From Cytophagales bacterium (GTDB taxonomy: Bacteria > Bacteroidota > Bacteroidia > Cytophagales > ES-bin-26), in contig JACMKY010000573.1 in the NCBI GenBank assembly GCA_014379925.1, forward strand, positions 1-16,250: 16,250 nucleotides of DNA. The letters run 5' to 3'. The notes beneath the pieces were generated by a model, which saw only the letters and a program-made list of their open reading frames with translations, searched no databases and was not told the DNA's origin. Both the position numbers and the translations under genes were made by a program. This document shows, piece after piece, positions 10,493 through 16,250 of this stretch (position 1 is the stretch's first letter; each line of letters begins with the position of its first letter).

Positions 10493-10521
10493 TTCGCGGC
10501 CCTACGAGGTAGCGCCGCGAA
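10493..10521. repeat. Imperfect 29-bp hairpin next to the tnpB remnant
   Basis: TTCGCGGC (10493-10500) pairs with GCCGCGAA (10514-10521). Inside, CTAC (10502-10505) pairs with GTAG (10509-10512), with one C-C mismatch and a GAG loop. It lies just beyond the point where similarity to TnpB stops and overlaps the end of that open frame (TAG at 10504-10502). Confidence 0.55.
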
Positions 10522-11340
10522 CGGCGGCCCAAGAGGCTACGGGCCGAAAAAGTAACGCAGCGGCCCGATTCGTGTCTTTAGCCTTCAAAACAAGTTCTTT
10601 TGAAATAAGGTGGTTGGTATCCCTTTTGAATAGGTTCTCTTTTCCTGACAACTGTTTTAATCTACCTTTAGCTGATTTACTACCAACTGATTGCAAGGTA
10701 GATTTGCGTTTATCATACCACTGGCGAGATTGTTCCACCTTTTCACCAGAAAAAGAACAGCCATCCGAATCTGTTGCCAGTTTGACTATCCCCAAATCAA
10801 CACCCGATATATCGTCAAATTCTTCTTCGTTGGAATTGGGTATGTCGCAGGTTGCCAACAGGAAAAAATTCCCGGGCCCGGCCCCCCGGTTGGAATAAGC
10901 CAAATCGGATTCACCCTGTTGATATTGGAGTAATCGGGCGACGTGGTCGTTGCAGACAAATTTTATTTTTTGCCTATCACCAACTGTCCAGATGGAAACG
11001 TATTGTTTTTCAGTATAATACCTCAGAATACGGCTATCAAAAGGGATGCAACCCCATTCGCGAAACGTTCGCTTGGTCTTTTTATCCTTCTTGTAGGCAT
11101 CCGCTACTTTTCCGATACAACGGACAACGACCTGGGCAGTTAGTTGAAACGCTTCTTTTAAAGAGTAATAGATGGCTTGTTGAATTCTAATCTTGCTGAA
11201 TACCTTATTCGACCATGCATAGTCAGAAACCAGGCGTAGTCAGCAATAGCGTTACGTGCCGCATTGGAACGTTCCAGTGTAGCCAACAATGCCAGTTTTT
11301 GTTCAGGCATTGGTTTGAGCAGTATCGTTGCTGTTAATTT
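10502..11340 (-). pseudogene. tnpB: Decayed tnpB (IS200/IS605-family OrfB, RNA-guided nuclease)
   Basis: The translation matches TnpB in three parts. The N-terminus KLTATILLKPMPEQKLALL ... ERSNAARN starts near 11340. After a frameshift near 11205-11225 the middle resumes as IQQAIYYSLKEAFQ, then FDSRILRYYTEKQYVSIWTVG. The RuvC-I block GVDLGIVKLATDSDG follows, with catalytic Asp at 10798-10796. Similarity ends at KAKDTNRAAAL (about 10553), just before the RuvC-II glutamate. RuvC-II, the zinc ribbon and RuvC-III are absent, and the frame then runs into unrelated sequence to a TAG at 10504-10502. The frameshift coincides with an imperfect 17-bp duplication (GACTACGCCTGG / GACTATGCATGG). A second 13-bp tandem duplication (AAATTAACAGCAA) lies at the 5' end, and no proper start codon remains. 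No tnpA partner is seen. It cannot encode an active nuclease. Confidence 0.85.
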
Positions 11341-11352
11341 TTGCTGTTAATT

Positions 11353-11740
11353 TCAACCCCGCTTTAATTGATTTAAGCCAGCCTGTTTAATCATTTTCGC
11401 TCGATGGATTGCGTCTTGTTGTTCTTTGGATGCCAGTTGGTAAGTGTGCCCAGTAAATCCACCTGCGGCCCCAGACTCAATACGATGAACATACCCTTCT
11501 TCAACAGATTTGTGCTTGAAATCAGGACTGATATTACAATTCCAACTGCACGTATAATAGTCACAGATGATGAGCTTACTTTCTCTAAGCGTCTGGGTTC
11601 TGCCACATTACAAACAGAATACCGTTGTCTTTTCCGTATTCAAATACAGCGGCTTTGTCTGATGCTGTCAACTGGTTGATAATAAAAGTTGTGGTAGTAT
11701 ATACTTTTCCAGCCTGTCGGCTATTGGCTCTCCCGCAAAC
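11353..11740 (-). pseudogene. Frameshifted remnant of an unrecognised gene
   Basis: Two minus-strand frames overlap at 11585-11607 and read like one protein broken by a frameshift. The upstream part contains GKVYTTTFIINQLTASDKAA ... GILFVMWQNPDA and ends with TAG at 11587-11585. The downstream part runs TQTLRESKLIICDYYTCSWN, then SPDFKHKSVEEGYVHRIE, GFTGHTYQL and KQAGLNQLKRG, ending with TGA at 11355-11353. No start codon exists in the downstream frame before its last residues. The upstream frame is entered from the hairpin element at 11755-11804 with no ATG. I do not recognise the family. It lies immediately before the tnpB remnant on the same strand, so it may be cargo of, or a target hit by, the same element. 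Confidence 0.5.
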
Positions 11741-11754
11741 CAGGCGGTCTCCGC

Positions 11755-11804
11755 TACCGCAATTCCTCCCTTGCCTAAAGGCGAAGGGAGGAATTGCGGC
11801 GGTA
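11755..11804. repeat. Strong hairpin element (about 18-bp stem, TAAA loop)
   Basis: GCAATTCCTCCCTTGCC (11759-11775) pairs with GGCGAAGGGAGGAATTGC (11780-11797), with one bulged G at 11783. TACC and GGTA extend the arms outward to 11755 and 11804. Neither strand has a T tract after the stem, so it is not an ordinary terminator. A MITE- or REP-like insertion is more likely. It sits at the upstream edge of the frameshifted gene remnant. Confidence 0.65.
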
Positions 11805-11943
11805 TCGTGAAAAAAAGAATTACAATCCGGTGTGCGCTACCCGGATTCGACGCGGTGGGACGCCAACGAATGAATCAAAGACGGGCAGCCGTTTGATTAG
11901 AAAGCATTCATTCGGGAAAGAAGCTCCGGCCTCCGGGCGGCTT

Positions 11944-12159
11944 TCAAACATTGGCTCCCTTGGATGGCTTGCCCAGGTATTTGTTCACCACCCGTTGGTA
12001 GCGCGGGCCGAACTTGGACCAGCACCACCCTTTCAGGCTCATTCGTTCATCCCCGGTTAAATAAGCCAAGGCTTTTCTCAGCTCTTTTTCGAAGAGCTTT
12101 CGGTCAAAGCTGACTTTTTCCAAAATCAGCTTGGTGTACTCCAGCATCGTTGTTTTCAT
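11944..12159 (-). CDS. Small conserved-looking cytoplasmic protein, 71 residues
   Basis: From ATG 12159 this encodes MKTTMLEYTKLILEKVSFDR ... KYLGKPSKGANV. There is no signal peptide or membrane segment. The sequence is rich in Lys, Glu and Leu and predicts as mostly helical (FEKELRKALAYL, then WCWSKFGPRYQRVVNKYL). It resembles short helical proteins I associate with Cytophagales genomes, but I cannot name a function. An in-frame upstream start at 12216 would add 19 residues of unlike composition, so the internal ATG is preferred. A hairpin at 11873-11898 (AATCAAA ... TTTGATT), 46 nt past the stop, may be its terminator but lacks a T tract. It is the only apparently intact gene among several remnants. 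Confidence 0.65.
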   Translation of the reverse strand: MKTTMLEYTKLILEKVSFDRKLFEKELRKALAYLTGDERMSLKGWCWSKFGPRYQRVVNKYLGKPSKGANV

Positions 12160-12202
12160 ACCTCGTGCGTCTGGTTTTCCACTCTTTGCTGGGCCGCGAT
12201 GG

Positions 12203-12292
12203 AGCGGTATCGGCAACCCATCCGCAATCTTCCAGCCCGCGCTTGATCAAGACGGCCAGCTTTATTTCATCCCCTACCATCACGATCTTCAT
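12203..12292 (-). pseudogene. N-terminal stub of an OmpR-type response regulator
   Basis: ATG 12292 opens MKIVMVGDEIKLAVLIKRGL and continues EDCGWVADTA. This matches the first beta strand and helix of a receiver domain (usual form MKILIVEDEIKLA ... IKKGLEE.G). The similarity stops after about 30 codons, near 12203, and unrelated sequence follows. The conserved acidic pair is damaged, with VGDE replacing VEDE. The phospho-acceptor Asp, the rest of the receiver and the DNA-binding domain are absent, as is any histidine kinase. It is non-functional. Confidence 0.6.
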
Positions 12293-12388
12293 GAGTGGGT
12301 TGTCCGCTCGGTCAGCGCCCATTTCTAAGCGATTCGCACGACGTCACAAAAAGGATGAAGCAATGGTGAGTCCCTGCTTTCTCCGGCA

Positions 12389-13276
12389 TCAGTGCCGGTG
12401 CCTTGGCTCGTAGATCAGCCGGATGAACGAGCTGAGCCGTTCGTTGACCCGGCTGATGGGTATTCCCCTGACGATGCCTACCAGCAGATTGTCGGCAACG
12501 CTCACCCGCATCTGGGGCCGGATCACCACATCAAACCCTTCGGGACCGAAATACTTGTTGAATTCCACGCCCAGAAAATTTCTCGTGCCGGGAAGCATGC
12601 AATGAAAGCTGGTGTGGGTCTCGTAAGAGGAATGCCACTACCGGTCCCCGGATCGCGCAGCAATTTGGGGACCGGTGTACACCAGGCTGTGAAAGTGGTT
12701 TCCCCACCGTTTGGCCACCACGAAGAAGGGATTGTACACGTTTCCCGTGATCAGGGCGGATTGGCCGATCCGGTTCAGGTCGACCAGTTCCAGTTGGTTG
12801 ATGTAGCCCAGGGCGATGGACGTTTTCCACCGCTGGGACACGAAGAACGAGTATTGAAAGGCGGTTTTGAGCGATTCCAGGCGGTTGGCGGGCACGGGGC
12901 GGTCTTCGAAACCGGTGTTGCGGGTATAGAAGGTAAATGGCAACTCCACTTCCAGACCCAGCCGGTTGAGGGGCGCCCACTCGTATTCCACCAGGGCTAC
13001 GTACTGGTCGTGTTGCAACCGGTCGGTCAGACCGATGCCGACGTTCCATTCCCGCTCCCCTTTCCGGGCACCCAAGTCCCGGATCAGGTCAATGTACAGG
13101 GGTTCGGCGTGCAGCACCTTGGCGGGCTCTTTACGGATCTCCACCTCGTGGAGGTAGGTGGTGTCATCAATCGCTTTGGTATCGGGTTTGTCGGCCGGGG
13201 ATTGAGCCATCAGACGCCCGACCGTCAGGGAACCGATGAGCCAACCGGCCAGCACCGGCAGAAGGAGTTTTTTCAT
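12389..13276 (-). pseudogene. Outer-membrane-type protein gene interrupted by one in-frame TAG
   Basis: The ATG at 13276 starts a signal peptide (MKKLLLPVLAGWLIGSLTVG, cleavage near MAQ25). Then come HAEPLYIDLIRDLGARKGE (residues 56-74) and alternating, aromatic-rich strands typical of a beta-barrel (LGLEVELPFTFY, AFQYSFFVSQRW). Codon 213 is TAG (12640-12638). The same frame continues without a break as WHSSYETHTSFH, LPGTRNFLGVEFNKYFG, VVIRPQMRVSVADNLLVGIV and RLIYEP, ending at TGA 12391-12389. Restored, the product is about 295 residues. I associate this HAEPL sequence with uncharacterised Cytophagales proteins; its function is unknown. A CAG-to-TAG change is the simplest cause. The truncated product would be 212 residues. 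Readthrough or a base-call error is also possible. The gene diverges from the NYK-motif gene. Confidence 0.75.
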
Positions 13277-13487
13277 GGGACGGGTGTCTAAACGCCAGTT
13301 CCGTGCCCGTCCGGCGTTCGGCGGGGCAAAGCCAGGATTCTCACCCGAAGGGTATGATTGGTGAAGACCGATTAGAAGATGATTAGAAACGCAATCCGGG
13401 CGGCGATTACCGAAACTGGACGGGAGGAAAACCGTTGAATTACCTTGAGGAGCTTTGCTGAAACGCCGCCCTTGACTTCCGTATCCA

Positions 13488-13823
13488 ATGAAAACATCCA
13501 CCATTGTACTCGTCACGCTGCTGTTGGCAGCGTGGCGAGCAAACGCGCAGGAAATCGCTAAGATCCGGTACCGCTACAATCCGGCGTATTCCATTCACAA
13601 CTACAAGCATCCCGACAAGGCCGACCTGGCCAGGAAATACCGGATCGGCCAGATGCCAGTTATCCAATTCGTGGAAAAGTTTTCGGGAAGCGGAACGGCC
13701 AACTACAAGCAACCGTTTTCGTCCCGCGGGCGCAGATCAACCCGTCCGATCACCCTCCCGTCTGATTACCCACGAACGCCGAACCGGGCCAACTACAAGC
13801 AACAGAACGTAGTCATCCCCTAG
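13488..13823 (+). CDS. Small secreted protein with three NYK motifs
   Basis: This encodes 111 residues. A signal peptide covers residues 1-20 (MKTSTIVLVTLLLAAWRANA, cleavage before QEIAK). The mature part is basic and rich in Asn, Tyr, Lys, Arg and Pro, with no cysteine. A short motif recurs: HNYKHP (residues 37-42), ANYKQP (71-76) and ANYKQQ (101-106), and a related NPAYS precedes the first. The spacing is about 30-34 residues. No known domain is recognised. It should be periplasmic or exported. It begins 211 bp from the divergent amber-interrupted gene. The ATG at 13488 is the natural start because the signal peptide follows at once. The role is unknown. Confidence 0.7.
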   Translation: MKTSTIVLVTLLLAAWRANAQEIAKIRYRYNPAYSIHNYKHPDKADLARKYRIGQMPVIQFVEKFSGSGTANYKQPFSSRGRRSTRPITLPSDYPRTPNRANYKQQNVVIP

Positions 13824-13904
13824 CGGACAGGCCACGGTCAATGGCCCACCGGAAGCGGAAACGAGTTGGCCGGCCGCGTTTCCCGGCAAACGTACCCATT
13901 AGGC

Positions 13905-14387
13905 CTAGCCGGTTGAAACACTTCCCGCCCGTGCAGTGCTTCTCCTTTCCGCGGATGACGCCGCGGCCCCGGTTACGGGGAGAAATTGTTTTTGTACCGG
14001 ATGGTGGGCGAGCACCCCACCGGTTTCAATTTCGTATAACCAGCCGTGCAACCGGAGCTGGCCCAGCGCCAAGCCCTCCACCACGCAGGGGTGGGTGCGC
14101 AGGTTTTCCAGTTGCACCAGCACGTTTTCCTTTGCCGCATCCAGCACCCGGTCTTCCCCGGTCTCTTCCGGACGTTTCTCGTGCACAATGCGCCGGGTCG
14201 CCTCGGCGTGCCGCAGCCAGTTGCTCACCAAAGGCAGGCTCCCCAGCGTTTCCGGGTGCAGCAGACCGTGCATGGCACCGCAGTGCGAGTGGCCACACAC
14301 AATGATGTCCCGGATTCCCAGTACCCTCACGGCGTATTCAATGGTTGCCCCTTCGCCTTCATTGGCGGCTCCGTACGGTGGGGCTGA
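13905..14387 (-). pseudogene. Beta-carbonic anhydrase missing its N-terminal half
   Basis: The frame carries PPYGAANEGEGATIEYAVRV, then GIRDIIVCGHSHCGAMHGLL, LRLHGWLYEIETGGVLAHHP and a divergent tail. The HSHC block supplies two of the three zinc ligands (His and Cys) of beta-class carbonic anhydrases, which hydrate CO2 to bicarbonate. The part before PPYG is gone. The first zinc cysteine and the catalytic Asp-Arg pair (the C-x-D-x-R motif) are absent, and a TAA lies directly upstream at 14390-14388. The only in-frame start (GTG at 14330) makes an even shorter product. About 90 residues are missing. It follows a SulP transporter on the same strand, the usual context of such enzymes, so a once-linked pair has been broken. 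The C-terminus runs into a 14-mer repeated at 5458-5471. Confidence 0.8.
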
Positions 14388-14476
14388 TTATGGCCCCTCC
14401 CCTACTGGTCATCGGGATGGTGCTGGTCAGGACGCTTTATCAGGAAGATACACTAGGTGACAAACCGACGGAATGA
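14384..14476 (+). pseudogene. Possible C-terminal tail of a lost membrane protein
   Basis: On the plus strand LIMAPPLLVIGMVLVRTLYQ is followed by EDTLGDKPTE and a TGA at 14474-14476. The hydrophobic segment followed by a charged end looks like the end of an integral membrane protein, loosely like isoprenylcysteine-methyltransferase-type proteins. It starts exactly where the carbonic anhydrase similarity stops (about 14388), which fits a deletion that fused two opposite gene ends. At only 30 codons, chance is a real alternative. Confidence 0.3.
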
Positions 14477-14484
14477 AGTCGATA

Positions 14485-14512
14485 AGGTGTTGTGCTTTTT
14501 AGCGCAACACCT
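14485..14512 (-). terminator. Hairpin overlapping the SulP stop codon
   Basis: AGGTGTTGTGC (14485-14495) pairs with GCGCAACACCT (14502-14512) in an 11-bp stem with one G-T pair and a six-base loop. It sits at the SulP stop (TAG, 14513-14511). No T tract follows on the minus strand, so termination may be weak or factor-dependent. Confidence 0.45.
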
Positions 14513-15920
14513 ACTCTGAGGCGGAGTTGTAAACAGCCTTGGCCGGCTTCCTTCTCCCGGTAATGAATTTGTTGACGATGAAGTAAATCACCAATGCGGA
14601 AAACACTCCGGTCAGAAAGTCGGTCAGGGGAACCATGACCGCCGTATAGAGCATCATCGCCAGTTCAAACCGCCCGGCCCGTTTGACCTCCCGGATCTCG
14701 GAGGGCTTAATCATGTTACTGGCCACCCAGACCAGGATACCGCCAATGCAGGCCATCGGGATCAGTTCCAGGTACTGCGCCAAGTAATACGCCAGCGTGA
14801 GCTTCAGAATGGCCTTGAAGTAGCCGGCCAAGGGCGTCACGGCTCCGGCTTTGATGCTGGTGGCCGTGCGGGCCAGCGCACCGGTACAGGGAAAGCCCTG
14901 CACCAAGGGCGTAATGATCTGAACCATACCCTGACCAAAGAATTCCTTGTCGGGGTTGAACGGGGTTTTCTGGTTATTGGCCAACCGGTCGGCCATGGAC
15001 GAACACAGGACACTTTCCACCCCCGATACGAACACAATGGCCCCCACGAAGTAAACGATATCGAAGACCACCGACGCGCTCAGGGCAGGCAGTGCCGGGG
15101 CCGTAAAGACAAAAAAGTTATTGGGAATGGAACCGTAGATGTCTTTGACCAGCACGATCCCTTGGTTGTTAAGCACCGTTGCCGACAATACCGTTGCCAA
15201 GGTCATAGCAATCAACGGCCCTGGAATGAATATGGAGATGCGCAAAGCTGCTTTCGTGACGACAAACGTCAGTACGCCCAGCAGGATGGACCACCCGTTG
15301 ATCTTATCTAAATTCTGGAAAGCCGCGCGCAGGTTTCCGATCAGGCCACCCTTCACGTCCTCGTCCTGCCCCAGCAGGCTGTCAAAGGATTCGATGCCCA
15401 GGATGTCTTCCAGGTTGGTGAGCGCGATGGCAACGGCAATACCAATGGTGAAGCCGACAATAATCGAATTGGGCACTAATTTGGCGTACCGCCCGAAGCC
15501 GTAAATGCCCATGATGATGAGTATTATGCCGGCCAGAATCGATACGAGTACCAGGAAACTGTGCGCCGTGCCAAAATCACCGCCGGCAGCCGGACCGTAC
15601 TTGGCGATCAAACCGGCGATCACGGGAATGAACGCAGCCGTGGGGCCGTACACCTGGTATTTGGAGCCGCCGAACGTCCGGCCAACCACGCAGGCCAAGG
15701 CCCCGGCAATGATGCCGTTCTCGGGGCGCATCCCCATCGCCATCGCAAAACCCATGGCCATGGGAATGGCCGTCATCGCCACGATCAGGCCCGCACTGAA
15801 ATCCCGGTAGACGACCGTAGGCCAGTTGTCCTTGGTGAGGTCCTCCCAGCGGGAGTCGAAAAAGGTGAAAAACAACTTCAACCGGCTCGCCGGTGTTGTG
15901 GGAAACAAGGTCTTTCTCAT
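14511..15920 (-). CDS. SulP-family anion transporter, probably bicarbonate, without STAS domain
   Basis: From ATG 15920 this encodes 469 residues of inner-membrane transporter. SulP proteins carry sulfate, bicarbonate or other anions, often with sodium or protons. The family signature is visible: DFSAGLIVAMTAIPMAMGFA (about 40-60), QVYGPTAAFIPVIAG (TM3, with GPTAAF at 92-97), and repeated hydrophobic spans to FLTGVFSALVIYFIVNKF. Most family members are 550 residues or more and end in a cytoplasmic STAS domain. Here only about 16 residues follow the last membrane span, so STAS is absent. The neighbouring beta-carbonic anhydrase remnant argues for bicarbonate over sulfate. A TTG at 15929 is in frame but overlaps the previous stop, and the ATG is preferred. 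The preceding gene ends 5 bp upstream, so the two are translationally linked. Confidence 0.93.
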   Translation of the reverse strand: MRKTLFPTTPASRLKLFFTFFDSRWEDLTKDNWPTVVYRDFSAGLIVAMTAIPMAMGFAMAMGMRPENGIIAGALACVVGRTFGGSKYQVYGPTAAFIPVIAGLIAKYGPAAGGDFGTAHSFLVLVSILAGIILIIMGIYGFGRYAKLVPNSIIVGFTIGIAVAIALTNLEDILGIESFDSLLGQDEDVKGGLIGNLRAAFQNLDKINGWSILLGVLTFVVTKAALRISIFIPGPLIAMTLATVLSATVLNNQGIVLVKDIYGSIPNNFFVFTAPALPALSASVVFDIVYFVGAIVFVSGVESVLCSSMADRLANNQKTPFNPDKEFFGQGMVQIITPLVQGFPCTGALARTATSIKAGAVTPLAGYFKAILKLTLAYYLAQYLELIPMACIGGILVWVASNMIKPSEIREVKRAGRFELAMMLYTAVMVPLTDFLTGVFSALVIYFIVNKFITGRRKPAKAVYNSASE

Positions 15921-15925
15921 GGGAA

Positions 15926-16250
15926 TCAATACAGAAATAAATTTTCGAGTTTATCTGCTTCGGGAAGGGCAGCGTGCCAGTTCGAGCCTATTTGGTAGTG
16001 GGGAACCGGACACTTCCTAATGTAAGGCCAGGGGTCAAAGGCTCGTTTACCCAGGTGCAACCGATAAAACTGGGAGAGGAAGATGGAGTCGATTCTCAAC
16101 GTATCAAGCAGGGTGTCGAACGTACTCTGCGCATAGCCGTGAAAAAAGTGAATCCGCAGGTTCCCAATCTTACGTTCACATCGGTTGCGTAAGATGCCAA
16201 CGGCGTCTTCAAAATCATTTGTTGATAAGTCACGGATGATTCGTGCCGGC
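15926..16250 (-). CDS. Uncharacterised protein upstream of SulP (5' end outside window), possibly Usp-like
   Basis: A minus-strand frame is open from the window edge (first full codon at 16249) to TGA 15928-15926, giving 107 C-terminal residues: PARIIRDLSTNDFEDAVGIL, then KIGNLRIHFFHGYAQSTFDT, LRIDSIFLSQFYRL, FDPWPYIRKCPVPHYQIG and DKLENLFLY. Pattern and length resemble the alternating strand-helix end of a universal-stress-protein-like fold, but I see no ATP-binding G-x2-G-x9-G motif. That assignment is tentative. It ends 5 bp before the SulP ATG, so it is surely in the same operon and may regulate or sense for the transporter. The start codon is beyond the window. Confidence 0.7.
   Translation of the reverse strand, partial: PARIIRDLSTNDFEDAVGILRNRCERKIGNLRIHFFHGYAQSTFDTLLDTLRIDSIFLSQFYRLHLGKRAFDPWPYIRKCPVPHYQIGSNWHAALPEADKLENLFLY

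Noticed and set aside
10502..11340. An active RNA-guided TnpB system
   Set aside because: The RuvC-II and RuvC-III residues and the zinc ribbon are missing, there is a frameshift, and no start codon remains.
12389..13276. Two separate genes or a frameshift at the beta-barrel locus
   Set aside because: The two parts are in the same frame (the stops are 249 bp apart, a multiple of three). The only interruption is one TAG, so one gene with a nonsense codon is simpler.
15974..16192. A plus-strand open frame at the right end
   Set aside because: The minus strand has a longer continuous frame (15926-16250) that ends 5 bp before SulP and reads like a folded protein. The plus frame is its shadow.

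Overview
The window looks like chromosome of a moderately GC-rich member of the Bacteroidota, most likely the order Cytophagales (Spirosoma/Larkinella-like). The evidence is a SusC/SusD outer-membrane pair, SprB/PKD/Ig-like repeat surface proteins, a mitochondrial-type aconitase, Bacteroidota-style promoter motifs (TTTG ... TAnnTTTG) and almost no Shine-Dalgarno sequences. The genus is an inference from protein style, not a database result.

Layout. Positions 1-2251 (minus strand) hold two secreted repeat proteins 26 bp apart. One is a small SprB-repeat protein. The other is a large adhesin-like protein that leaves the window at position 1 and carries three 81-residue Ig-like units as a 243-bp tandem repeat. 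After about 700 bp without a convincing gene comes a complete aconitase gene (3030-5303, plus) with its own promoter and a good terminator. Positions 5729-10177 (minus) hold a susC-susD pair with no attached enzyme or regulator. Its leader contains a 13-bp inverted repeat whose downstream arm can also pair with the susC start codon.

Positions about 10225-12300 are a gene graveyard: REP-like palindromes, a decayed tnpB (IS200/IS605 OrfB), a frameshifted gene of unknown function, a strong hairpin element, an intact 71-residue small protein and a 30-codon stub of a response regulator. Positions 12389-13276 (minus) hold an outer-membrane-type protein gene interrupted by one in-frame TAG. A divergent small secreted protein with three NYK motifs follows at 13488-13823.

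Positions 13905-16250 (minus) look like a bicarbonate or anion uptake operon. A partly visible upstream gene is followed after 5 bp by a SulP transporter without a STAS domain, and then by a beta-carbonic anhydrase that has lost its N-terminal half, including the first zinc cysteine. SulP next to carbonic anhydrase normally suggests linked bicarbonate transport and hydration. Here the enzyme half is broken.

I see no convincing wholly new system. The items most worth checking are the susC leader, the amber-interrupted gene, and the SulP operon with its rearranged end. No tRNA, rRNA or CRISPR array was seen.
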